From Tenodera sinensis (lineage: Eukaryota; Arthropoda; Insecta; Mantodea; Mantidae), in contig CM060961.1 in the NCBI GenBank assembly GCA_030765045.1, positions 96,965,135 through 97,029,134 on the forward strand: a stretch of DNA of 64,000 nt. The letters run 5' to 3'. The first letter of the stretch is position 1, and every line of letters starts with the position of its first letter. The notes under the pieces are model-generated. The model saw only the letters and a program-made list of their open reading frames with translations. It did not search any database and was not told where the DNA came from. A program made the translations under genes and the position numbers. This document shows, piece after piece, positions 8,838 through 18,596 of the stretch.

Positions 8838-10482
8838 ATCCTAGTAATGATTGTGATAAGTACTCGGAAATAAATAGTCCTGAAAGGCAAATGATGATAC
8901 AAAAGAAAAGAGAATGGAAAAATAGAATCGACGAAAACGAAAAAGTAGGAGATCCACCTAAAATCAAAATTGGAGTAAATGGAAAACAATACAATGCAAT
9001 TATAGATACGGGATCAAATAGCACAGTATGCTCACAAAATTTTTATGATAATTTACAAAGTAGTGGTTTTAAAGTAATGTCTTTACCAGTTAATGGGATA
9101 TACTGCTCGCTAGCTGTGGGAAAACGAAAAGTGAGAATAAAATTTCAAGCAATGATAAATATTGAAATAAATGGGAGAATACTAGGAATTTTATTTCTGA
9201 TTGTAGGAAGACTTGTGACAGATATTATAATAGGTTGTGATTGTCTTTATGCCTGGGAAGCTGTGGTGAATTTTAAAAACATGATTCTAAAAATGAAAGT
9301 TGAAGATGAGACCATTATAGTGCCTTTTGTGGAAGATAGTAGTTCAGAAACTATTGTAAGAGAAAAAGAGGAAGAAGAAATCCAAGGGGATACATTCTTT
9401 GTAGAATATGTTAAAGTAGGAGCTATGGAATTAACTGAAGTAAATGTTAAAGAGTACAGTGTCGATAATAAAGAAAATGTAGAATGGGATAAAAATGATT
9501 TCATAGACAATTTGAGGTTTTCTGACGCAACTAGGTACTATGATAGGGAGAGTAGTGAAGACTTAGAAGAATTGTTGAGGGAAAAAGTAACTCAGGCTGA
9601 TCAACTAAATGAACAACAGAGGGATAAACTGTTTGAAATATTAATCCGAAATAAAGAAGTATTCTCTGAGAAACCTGGTAAATGTAATATTTATACTCAT
9701 TCGTTTGAGATGATACCTATCAAACCTTTTACACATAAAGCGAGAGCTATCCCTAGTACAATAAGAGAAGAGGTAGATGCAGTTATAAAGTCAATGTTAG
9801 AAGATGAGGTTATTGAGATTTCTAATTCAGAATTTGTGAATCCCCTATGTATTGTAAATAAGGCCAATGGAAGATTAGGGTGACATTAGATGCGAGAAAA
9901 CTAAATTATTGTTCATCATACTTTCCATCAGGGAATCCAACAGAACGTGTCCTCCGAGATATAGGAATTTATTTACGTGTACTTACACATCATAATCACA
10001 AGGATTGGGTGAAATATTGTCCATTGATAGAAAAGATTATCAATCACACCATTAATGTAACTACTGGGTTTGCACCAATAAAATTAATGTTAGGAATTGA
10101 ACCAGAACCAATATTGATCGGGGTACCAAAAACACTGAAAATTAATGACATTCAGTTAAGTGAGGAAGAAAGAGCGAAAATTGCTTTTGAACGAATCAAG
10201 AAAAAGCCAGAGAAGCGAAAATTAAAGAAAAAGAGTAGAAAACATAAATGGGAACCTAAGATAGGCGATTGGGTACTAGTTAAAGACCATAAGTTATCAA
10301 GTGCCTTGCGAGGTAGGAACAAAAGGATGGAATTGTTATATAAAGGTCCTGCAGAAATTATATCTAAATTTAGTTATCATACCTATGAATTAAAAGATGT
10401 TAAAAATGAAAAATGTCTGGGAAGATGGCATAAACAACTCCTTCGACCATACAAGAAACCGTGTGGTACCTTGGAACCTTGA
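8795..10482 (+). pseudogene. pol: Pol of copy A: protease plus integrase C-terminus, frameshifted
   Basis: The first part, open to 9883, holds an aspartic protease (NGKQYNAIIDTGSNSTVCSQ, active-site DTG) and the short N-terminal lead-in to RT (FVNPLCIVNKANG). One base is missing at about 9872, shifting the frame. The second part (9880-10482) runs from VTLDARKLN straight into the end of integrase (YFPSGNPTERVLRDIGIYLR, which bears the third catalytic Glu) and a basic C-terminal domain (WEPKIGDWVLVKDHKLSSAL). The RT YVDD, RNase H and integrase DD residues present in copy E are absent. Not expressible as one protein. Confidence 0.88.
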
Positions 10483-11248
10483 CTTCATGTAAAATTCGAA
10501 GTGTCATTTGTCTATTGGCGCCCAATCAGCTTCGAGATAAAATTTAAATGTTAGCTTACTTGAAAATCATATATTGGTCAGGTACTTACATATTCATGAA
10601 AAATGCAGAATGTGAATTGCTATATACTACAAAGAGCTTAAAAATATATTGTATAGAGCTCACAATAACAGCTTCAGAAAGATTGTTAAAATGTTCATCT
10701 CCGCATAGAGAGAAAACAGAATATTTACTTTGTAAACATTTGTTAAAATATTTAGATGTATAGATAGTTATCACAGCAAGACAAAGAAAGAACTTGTCTG
10801 AAGAGTGTAATGGATTTATATAAATATATGTACATTTTAGTGCTTAAAGGATATAGTACAGATATGTGTTACAATAACAAAAGTGAAAAATCACAGTGCA
10901 AGTGATAGTGAGAGCAAAGTGAGCAAACATGAACTAAAAGAAGGAAGTATAGAGAAAGACTCTTGAAATTTAACCTTTATATAAAAGCTTCACAGAAGAA
11001 ACCATAACATATTGTAATTAGTATTTAAGGATTAATGTTTAGTCAAGTGTACAATTGTTTATCATGTTAAAAAGATTAATGAGAAAATGTGTTAATAACC
11101 AATTTCAAAAACAGTGTAATCGAAAATTGTATATAATGGGAGTGTTGCCGATTATTCAAAATACAGGAGTAATTTTTAATTTTTCTTTCGGGCAAGACAT
11201 TTACATTATTTTATTATGAAATAATAAAATAATATAAATGGGGGCATT
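10483..11248 (+). other. 3' untranslated region of copy A with a 71-codon ORF and a hairpin
   Basis: A 71-residue frame (10548-10763, MLAYLKIIYWSGTYIFMKNA...) is also open in C (29197-29412) and largely in E, but has a stop in B. It resembles nothing I know, and an envelope gene is not supported. Just before the 3' LTR, ATTATTTTATTA (11205-11216) and TAATAAAATAAT (11222-11233) form a perfect 12-bp stem with a 5-nt loop, then ATAAATGGGGGCAT, whose G-run is the likely polypurine primer. This hairpin and primer are kept in all copies. Confidence 0.55.
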
Positions 11249-12039
11249 TGATACCGAAATTTAGATTTCCAATCGAATGGGCTTGATAAAGACACGTTTT
11301 AATTTAATTGCCGGATGTGAGATTTGCGATAAGTGTTAAGTAATAACATAAATAGATAATAGAGCAGGAAGTGTTGTAAGGTGAGCAAGATATGAGTAAA
11401 TAATAGTCGTTAAATTTGTAGGATAAACACATTATTGGTTTGAAATTAGCGAGTCATGACGTCATACTACATAGTTTAAATACACGTTCGAAAGTCAAGT
11501 CTACCAACCTTAAAAGTCGCGCGATATATTTAATAAAATATAAAGTAAACATCGTTTAATCCTAAAAAGGTAATTATATATTCGAAATTCATAAAAGAAC
11601 ATGTTATAATAGAAAGGGACATTTCTAAATTGCGGGAAAAGGAAATAGCATTTTGGATACGAGGCTTTCTTGGATGACGTCATGACATTCAAATTGGAAG
11701 GGAACGGTTTCTTAGCGTGGGTAAGAGAGAAAGCGTCTGGTCACTACTCAACCAGAGACCAGTACGGCAGGTTGTGCTGTGCGGACGTGAGTGCGATTCC
11801 TCTACATATACAATCGGCATAGCTCCCGAAAATATCAAAGATGCAATAAATAATATATAAAAAGGTTTCCTTGGGTAGTCTATTCGAAAACATCTGCGCG
11901 TACCCGAGATAAAGAGATCTTCATCCTGACTAGCCGGAGCGAACCACATCAAAGGGCAACACCACGTCACCAACGACATTTAAACATCAACGGCCGACAC
12001 AGCGATACATCAAGAAGCGAAGAACGACAAATAGCTTCA
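11249..12039 (+). repeat. 3' LTR of copy A
   Basis: 791 bp, TGATACC to GCTTCA, followed by the duplicated CACT. CRE palindromes are at about 11457-11464 and 11675-11682. Confidence 0.92.
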
Positions 12040-12082
12040 CACTAGAAGATATTGCAAAGAAAAATTTAAAAATACACACCTC

Positions 12083-12456
12083 TTCTTGCAACAAGATTCA
12101 ACTGGCTTGAACTTCTTGGCTGGCATTTGCTTTCCTGTTCGTTCGGATATATACATCTTACCAGAATTTTGACGTTTCTTAGCAACATTTTGTTTCCACA
12201 ATTCAGAATTCTGTCGTCTCTTTACCCCAACACGGTTACTTTCATTGTCATCAGTGATAATTTCTTCTTCCGAAGTAACATACTCATCAATTATTGCGTT
12301 CCTCTTTACCTTGTCTGCATGGCGACAATGAATGGCTTGGTCCTGAGTGCAACTAAAGTGTAGCACGCGATCTACTTTCCAAAGAGCTCCTGCCATCAAG
12401 TGACGTCGTACCGAACTAATTTTTATACAGATGATAGTTGAACGTTTGACAAACAC
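12083..12456 (-). CDS. Unknown basic ORF, possibly one exon
   Basis: The minus-strand frame carries an acidic stretch (VTSEEEIITDDNESN) followed by a Lys/Arg-rich block (NSELWKQNVAKKRQNSGKMY, then GKQMPAKKFKPVESCCKKRC). The basic block followed by Cys pairs has the look of a conserved domain seen in uncharacterised insect proteins, some transposon-linked (recollection, not verified). An AG/GTGTGTATT match to a 5' splice site follows the Cys pair at about 12080, so the true exon may end there; LTR copy A begins 40 bp further on. A likely ATG is MAGALWKVDRVLHF. Function not assigned. Confidence 0.4.
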
Positions 12457-12486
12457 AATACAAGCATTTATGCAATAACAGCATTA

Positions 12487-14470
12487 GCCGGCTAACGCTC
12501 TTGTTGCACCCAGGTACTCAATTGTTTTTCAGAAAAAATAAAAGATTGTAGCTTGGCAACGAGTTTGTTTATATGGCTTTGAGAATGAGCTGGACATAGC
12601 TTGAAACCCCTGGGTCAGCACCAAAACAATAAGATAAGTGAAGTTTTTAGTTTCTAATTTGTTCTTACTTTAGATTCTCCATATTTTATTTGCCATTTAA
12701 AAATATTTCTTACTCAATATTTTCATATTCTCTTTTTCATTTTTGGAAAACATAACCTCTAATTAGAGAAATACAGCTGCTTCGATATCTGCCAAGTCTG
12801 CCGAGTAAACGAATCATTTGCATTACATTAAGTGCATCCAAATAGACTTTCCAGTTTCTTACTTCACATTGTGTCCATTTGCATTAAGTCAAGTTAAGTT
12901 AAATTCATCGTAATCCCGATATAAGCTTTACTTATCTTAATTTCTGCTGAAATTTCTTGAATTCCAATGCATTATAGTCTCTAAGATTTGTTAAAACTTT
13001 GGAATAACACAAAATAAATACATAAACAGATTATTCAGTCAACTAAGAGTGAAGTGGTTACTAAGTAATATTGTATTTAGTATTCCTGTTTCAATGAAAA
13101 ACAGTTGGAGAAGAGAGAGGTATATGGATAATAGCAATAAAAGAAGAAAGAGGGGATAACATGACTGAGAGCAGGAGACAGGAGTATTGAAATTTTGGGT
13201 TTTGGATCTTCAGTTTCTTATGAGCTTGCAACATATTCCTACTTAACAGTTGACAGTTGTTTTAGTTCCCTGCATGTTACAGAATGTTTATGAGTTACAA
13301 CTTCAGTATTACATAAATTACACCAATGTATAAAGGCTGATGCAAAATTTAATGGCAGATGGCACAACACAAAATACAATCATAGGTGTTTTGTGGTTAA
13401 ATATGTTGTGAAATCACACTGTAAAGCCAGTGATATAAATGTCATTTGCACCTACAAAATTTATTTGTACAAGAGGAAATAGAATAGCAATGTTTAGCTA
13501 TAAGCTGCCATTAAATTTTGCATCTCCTATTATTGTGATTAGCAAGATGAACAGAAAAATAGCATTTTATAGCAACAGATTGCAAAATCACTGAGTGGGT
13601 AATGGGTGACTTACACATCAGGTTCTTTATTCATCTGACATCTTACAAAAAATGTAGATCTTGCTAAAACACACAATTTATGTCTCAATACATTTTCTTG
13701 TAGGGTGAACCATTTCAGAGATACTCCTTGTTTTGTGTGTCAGTTTCAGAAGACTTGGAACTTTCGTGCAGTGGAACATCGTTGTTCATTTTTATATGTC
13801 AAGCATGCAAAGAGAATGGGATCTCAAAGCTTTAAAAGATTTGACAATCGCCCAAAGCCTACTGTATTCCCATATTCCACTTGCACCTACAAGGAAATAA
13901 GCAATAATATAATTTGTACAAATGTTTATCTTAACTAACACGAAGAAGATATAGGAATAAGAGTTTGTAAGAATGATTAGTACAAGAGTAGAGAAAGTCA
14001 TGTGAGTGCAACATATCAGATTTTTTATATTGCAGCCTGAGGGTGGCACTTTCTTTATGTTTGAATATTTTTTACATTTTATACATAAAAAATATGTGCC
14101 ACTATCTGTAGTACTAACAGACAGTAGCATCTTCAATGTACCTTCATTACTTACTTAACAGCTATAAAAATAAAGTATATCCTATCTTTTAAAACCAGGC
14201 TCAACAGAAGTCTGATTCAAATACAGTTAATTAGTCAATTTTTTGACACATCACTCACTTTAACTTGTTTATTAAGGAAACCATATTCCAGGAGCAATAG
14301 AAAATTAGTGTACATCACTGTCACAAAGTTCAACTTACATAAAAATTGTAATTTATTTCTCTAAGCTTAGCTCTAGTTAAACTCTGGGGAAACTCATTCA
14401 ATTTTCCATCAGGCTACAAAATGAAATCATAGGCTGGGCTTGTTTACACCAAATCTCAAGATGAGTCCTG
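12487..14470. other. Presumed intronic or intergenic DNA with dispersed repeats
   Basis: No exon identified. Repeats noted: 12487-12521 (inverted copy of 4369-4403); about 12630-12680 (AAGATAAGTGAAGTTTTTAG and neighbours), which recurs near 17445-17500; and 13641-13740, an inverted copy of 2400-2497. Listed open frames (13705-13938, 13792-14136) overlap these repeats and have no domain signal. At 14470-14525 a tRNA-like stretch (GTGTTCAAGTGGTCAGCAAC) may be SINE debris. Confidence 0.45.
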
Positions 14471-14620
14471 ACTGCCTCTGTGTTCAAGTGGTCAGCAACT
14501 GGATTCTCAATCCAGAGAGGCCTAGTCTCTAAATATTTGTTATATTGGCAGATTCATATGGCTCAGTGTTAATAGCTTCATTTTTTCATTGAATTTCAAA
14601 CAATTTATTTTTTTCAACAG

Positions 14621-14775
14621 GTGATTTGAAAAAGAGAGCAACAAGTGCTATCATCCATGAATCATATTTTCATCCAAATGTGAGTGAAGGGAGCAATGTC
14701 ACGCTAAATTGCACCTCCAGCAATGCATTTAATATTTACTGGTATAAACAGCCTGGGAACATCATATTAGAGGAG
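14621..14775 (+). CDS. Immunoglobulin-domain exon (first half of an Ig domain)
   Basis: A polypyrimidine-AG acceptor (TTATTTTTTTCAACAG, ends 14620) and a GAG/GTAAC donor (after 14775) bound a 155-nt exon: two bases completing a codon (phase-1 intron upstream) and 51 codons ending in phase 0. The translation contains PNVSEGSNVTLNCTSSN and NIYWYKQPGN, the B-strand Cys and C-strand Trp of an Ig fold. The second half, with the matching phase, is at 40180-40321. Likely an extracellular Ig-superfamily adhesion molecule or receptor; the specific gene is not determinable. Confidence 0.82.
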
Positions 14776-15679
14776 GTAACATTTAACTACCTGTTTAGTT
14801 CATGTCCATGAGAAAAATGACAATTAAGGTTTTGGATTTGTACTTCACTGATTTTGGAAGTAATTATGATTAATCTTGAGAATAATTTCTTATCAAATTG
14901 ACTTGCATGCTTCCAAGGAAACTAAAATTTATCTAGATTTTGCTAATGCAAAGAAATGTCTTTTATAGTTTTATTTCAATTTTTTATCTGTATTTATTTA
15001 TGACACATGCAATCCAGAAATCAAGTACCTACTGTTCTGCCACTTTTAAACAATACTCATGGGCATTGTGAATGGGGTGCAAGGGGGCTGCAGCCTGCCT
15101 CCTTGGAAAATCAATGAATTTAATGTGCAGTCAATTACTGTTAGACTATTGCTTTAATTTTAATGTAAAGAACAGTTTCTATTTACCACAAATTTATATG
15201 CTTATCCTCAACAAACACTATAACTCATATCTTTTACAGTTTTTAGCAACAGAATAATGAATTAATATTGTTGCAAACTTCCAACATGTGGGCCCCTGCT
15301 GGAAAAAGTCTGCCGATGCCCATGGTAATATTTCTTTTACTGCAAAACAAATGATAGTAAAATATGTTATATATGCCATATATAGGTGTTAATGAACTAC
15401 ACCAAAATATTTTCAGGAGATATGGAGATGACTTAAACAAGTAATTTGAGATAGGGCCTATTTGTTCAAATTTGAAGTTGCGACTATAAGTTTCCAACGT
15501 GCTAGTGCGCCACTAGCTAATATCAACCATTCTAGAGTGCCACACACAAAAATGAAGAGATGTTTTACACCATACATCTCTGGTGCCATGGTTAAGACCC
15601 TAGCATTCGAGTATAAGGTCATTGTCATTTTCGAGTTCAAGATTCGTTCACTAGCTTTTGTTTCCAACTTTTCTTTATT

Positions 15680-15741
15680 TTGAGCAGAGCATATTAATGC
15701 TCTGATGAAGGCCATGGAGTTTAAAATGACCGAAAGCTCAA
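15680..15741 (+). ncRNA. Hammerhead-like three-way junction (probably degenerate)
   Basis: The parts occur in the order of a type III hammerhead: TTGAGC (15680-15685, stem III 5'); two bases AG; stem-loop AGCAT-ATTA-ATGCT (15688-15701, stem I); CTGATGA (15702-15708); an extra A; GGCCAT...ATGACC (15710-15731, stem II with one mismatch); GAAA (15732-15735); GCTCAA (15736-15741, stem III 3', perfect complement). The cleavage triplet, normally NUH, reads CAG, so activity is doubtful. The fold is seen by eye only. Confidence 0.4.
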
Positions 15742-15863
15742 TATTTTCAAACCTCACACGGCTGATCGCCCGTGAAACTTTAATAAATAACGTGCGCCGT
15801 GAAAGCCTTAAATCTTACATATTAATGCTGTTTGGATCTAGATTTTAAACTTTGTTTCAATAT

Positions 15864-15970
15864 GTTGTTAGCTAATGCTGGATTTCTGACAATGAAGTCA
15901 TTAATCCTCTTGCTGTCCAATATTTTTCACGGATGATATTGAAGAGAGCAATAGCAGTAATAGTAGCCGC
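15864..15970 (-). repeat. LINE-tail/SINE-like repeat, truncated copy
   Basis: On the minus strand it ends like the LINE at 62225 (KYWTARG, then SLSEIQH, stop, AACAAC). The adjoining linker (AGAGCAATAGCAGTA, plus strand) is shared with the 540-bp repeat at 3588-4127 but the 440-bp body is missing. Confidence 0.55.
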
Positions 15971-16747
15971 AGTTTTATTTCAACATGTCAGTACAATTAT
16001 GTACAATTCTTGCTAACAAAAACTTTAAACCTGCTTAATACATACATATGCTGCACTTCAGAATGGAAAGTAGTAAAAAGGGTCAAAGAAAGAGTAAAAG
16101 CATAAAAACATCTAAGACTTTACGTCAGCTTTATAGGAACTGCTCAATTTGCAACCTGAATTTTCATTGCAAAATTGACAATGGTGAAAGAATGATTGTT
16201 ATACTCTATGCAAGACTTCTGGTGTTTGTCAAATAAGGAAATTATAGTAGTGTTGATGCTCTACTTCATACAGAATGAAAAGAAGAAGGCAAAAATAGCA
16301 ATTACATGACAGGGAAGGAACCCATAACCTTTGGGACCTCAGCTCTTGACATTACGAAATAAGCCACAGGAGCAATCAACCAAACTTCTCTAGAATAGGC
16401 TTCATAACACAAGGAGACAGCTAATAGTTACTCTTGTTGCATTGTCAAGTGATTAGTTCAAAATTTGAGAGATTTTTATGGCATTAAATTTTTAATGCTG
16501 ATAGCGAGCTGCTGAAAATCGATACTGCTATAGTTGGGCAGCAGTTTTAAGGACATTCTAAACCACTTTTTCTCCCAGCTTTGCTTTAATACCAACTTAT
16601 CAGCATCTGATATCAATATGGTTAACACCAAATAACTGCATTATGTTTAGCTCCAGACCATACATTATCTCAAATTACTTATATCAATCACATCTGCGAT
16701 CTTTTAAGTTATTTTGGTGTAGTTCACTAACATCCTTTATGTGTGTA

Positions 16748-16765
16748 TGTATATATATATATATC
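16748..16765. repeat. Short (TA)n microsatellite
   Basis: Alternating TA run directly after the inverted repeat. The next segment (about 16820-16930, GGAAATGGCTCTAATGATTTT onward) resembles 33380-33495, marking a dispersed repeat. Confidence 0.5.
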
Positions 16766-16998
16766 TTATCTTATATGATATATTTAAACCAGCAATTCTT
16801 GCATATATATATTCTGCACATCTTGGAAATGGCTCTAATGATTTTAATCAAATTTTGTATTCAGATAAGGTTTTGCTTTTTAAGTTTATCTATATAGGTG
16901 TATTTCCTGTAAAAACGTGATTTTACATAAAAATAGTATGTTTTATTCTCGCTTCTATAGAGCAATTGAATCTCATTTTGGCTTTTTCTTCTCTTCTA

Positions 16999-17370
16999 TT
17001 AGACAGATTTCAACAAACAAAGTAGCATTTTAAAGTACTGTTCCAGGGCTATCAGAATACAGTAAGAAAGTTGACCTAGCTACATATATTAGTGTACACA
17101 TAACAGTCACAATTACTCTAAACCTTCTTTTGGCCATAATTTCCCTGCTAATGGGCTAATTTCAACAAACAGGCCAGGATATAAAAGATCTCGTCAAGAG
17201 CTTTCAGAAAACCTAAAGAAGGTTGGCTTAGCCATCTTAGTCTACGCATAACAGTCACAATTAGTCGAAACCTTATTTTGGCCACAATTTCTGTGTTAAT
17301 CAATTTCAGCAAACAAGTTAGTGTTTTAAAGTCCTCTTCCAGATTTATCAGAATACAGTATACAGTTTGT
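16999..17370. repeat. Degenerate tandem repeat, period about 147-150 bp
   Basis: Three successive units begin near 16999, 17153 and 17300, each with TTTCA(A/G)CAAACA, then TCAGAATACAGT or a variant, CTTAG.CATAACAGTCACAATTA and TTTTGGCC(A)CAATTTC. The units have diverged considerably and the third is partial; a further scrap (AATACAGTAAAACAGTTGAC) is at about 17528. Satellite-like, non-coding. Confidence 0.6.
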
Positions 17371-17620
17371 GTAGCTTTGAGATTGAGTTGGAGTCAACTC
17401 GAAACTCGAGTCAGTGTTTGAAAAATAACTTGCAACATTACTAAGATAAGTGAAGTTTTTAGATTCTAATTTGTTCTTACTTTAGAATCTTGTTGCTTCA
17501 CTGTTAATAGCTTCAATTTCCTTAATTAATACAGTAAAACAGTTGACCTAGCTATATTATTTTATGCATTATAGCTCATTCTGTATATATGTTTGAAGTA
17601 GAAACACAATGTATTACATT

Positions 17621-18394
17621 TGATACCGAAATTTAGATTTCCGATCGAATGGGCTTTTGAAAAAGACACGTTTTAATTTAATTGCCGGATGTGAGATTTG
17701 CGATAAGTGTTAAGTAATAACATAAATAGATAATAGAGCAGGAAGTGTTGTAAGGTGAGCAAGATATGAGTAAATAATAGTCGTTAAAGTTGTAGGATAA
17801 ACACATTATTGGTTTGAAATTAGCGAATCATGACGTCATACCACATAGTTTAAATACACGTTCGAAAGTCAAGTTTACTAACCTTAAAAGTCGCGCGATA
17901 TATTTAATAAAATATAAAGTAAACATCGTTTAATCCTAAAAAGATAATTATATATTCGAAATTCATAAAAGAACATGTTATAATAGAAAGGGACATTTCT
18001 AAATTGCGGGAAAAGGAAATAGCATTTTGGATACGAGGCTTTCTTGGATGACGTCATGACATTCAAATTGAAGAACGGTCTTCTTAGCGTGGGTAAGCTA
18101 GAAAGCGTCACTACTCAACCAGAGATCAGTACGGCAGGTCGTGCTGCGCGGATGTGAGTGCGATTCCTCTACAGATACAAATATTTTCGGCATAGCTCCT
18201 GAAAATATTTAAAATGAAATAAATGATATGCAAAGTTGTTCTTGGGTTGTCCATTACACTTACGCAAACCCGAGATAAAGAGATCTCTTGCAGAACTAGC
18301 CGGAGCGAGCTACATCAAAGGGCAACATCACGTCACCAACGACATTTAAGTATCAACGAGACATCAGGAAGCGAAGAACGACAATCCAGCTTCA
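17621..18394 (+). repeat. 5' LTR of copy B
   Basis: 774 bp; CRE palindromes at about 17831-17838 and 18050-18057. The primer-binding site TGGCATCCCAACGTGTGGC follows at 18398-18416, and this copy has only one leader unit. Confidence 0.92.
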
Positions 18395-18596
18395 AATTGG
18401 CATCCCAACGTGTGGCGTCGAAAGAATGGACCAACCCCAAGACGACCGAGCCAGCATCGAGCCAGCAGACAAGAAGGTGCCCAGCGTGTGAACATCTGTG
18501 AAACGTGTAGTGAACAAGTTTAAGTGCAGTTAAAGTGAAATAGTGAAAATATTGAAAATTTTGGTGAGTAGAAAAACACATGTAAATAGCTTAGAA

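Larger units (their letters stand above)
5763..12039 (+). mobile_element. Ty3/gypsy-like LTR retrotransposon, copy A (internally deleted)
   Basis: The element starts TGATACC and ends GCTTCA, and is flanked by the 4-bp duplication CACT (5759-5762 and 12040-12043). It holds two LTRs (794 and 791 bp), a primer-binding site, an intact gag frame, a -1 overlap into pol, and a 3' untranslated region. Pol keeps protease and the integrase C-terminus but lacks 1,803 bp found in copy E (RT, RNase H, integrase zinc finger and first two catalytic Asp). It also has a one-base loss just before the deletion point. Hence Gag could still be made, but the copy cannot reverse-transcribe itself. Confidence 0.93.
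15370..16742. repeat. Pair of about 78-bp inverted repeats bounding 1.37 kb
   Basis: The stretch 15370-15452 (ending AAGTAATTTGAGATAG) reappears inverted at about 16668-16742 (TATCTCAAATTACTTATATC ... TTTTGGTGTAGTTCACTAAC). This suggests the ends of a non-autonomous DNA element or foldback unit. The interior has no transposase frame; it contains the ribozyme-like hairpin at 15680 and a LINE-tail repeat at 15864. The reverse-strand ORF 15458-15757 has no domain signal. Confidence 0.45.

Noticed and set aside
10548..10763. Envelope gene in the LTR elements
   Set aside because: Only about 0.8 kb lies between pol and the 3' LTR; the 71-codon frame has no signal peptide, furin site or transmembrane pattern, and copy B has a stop.
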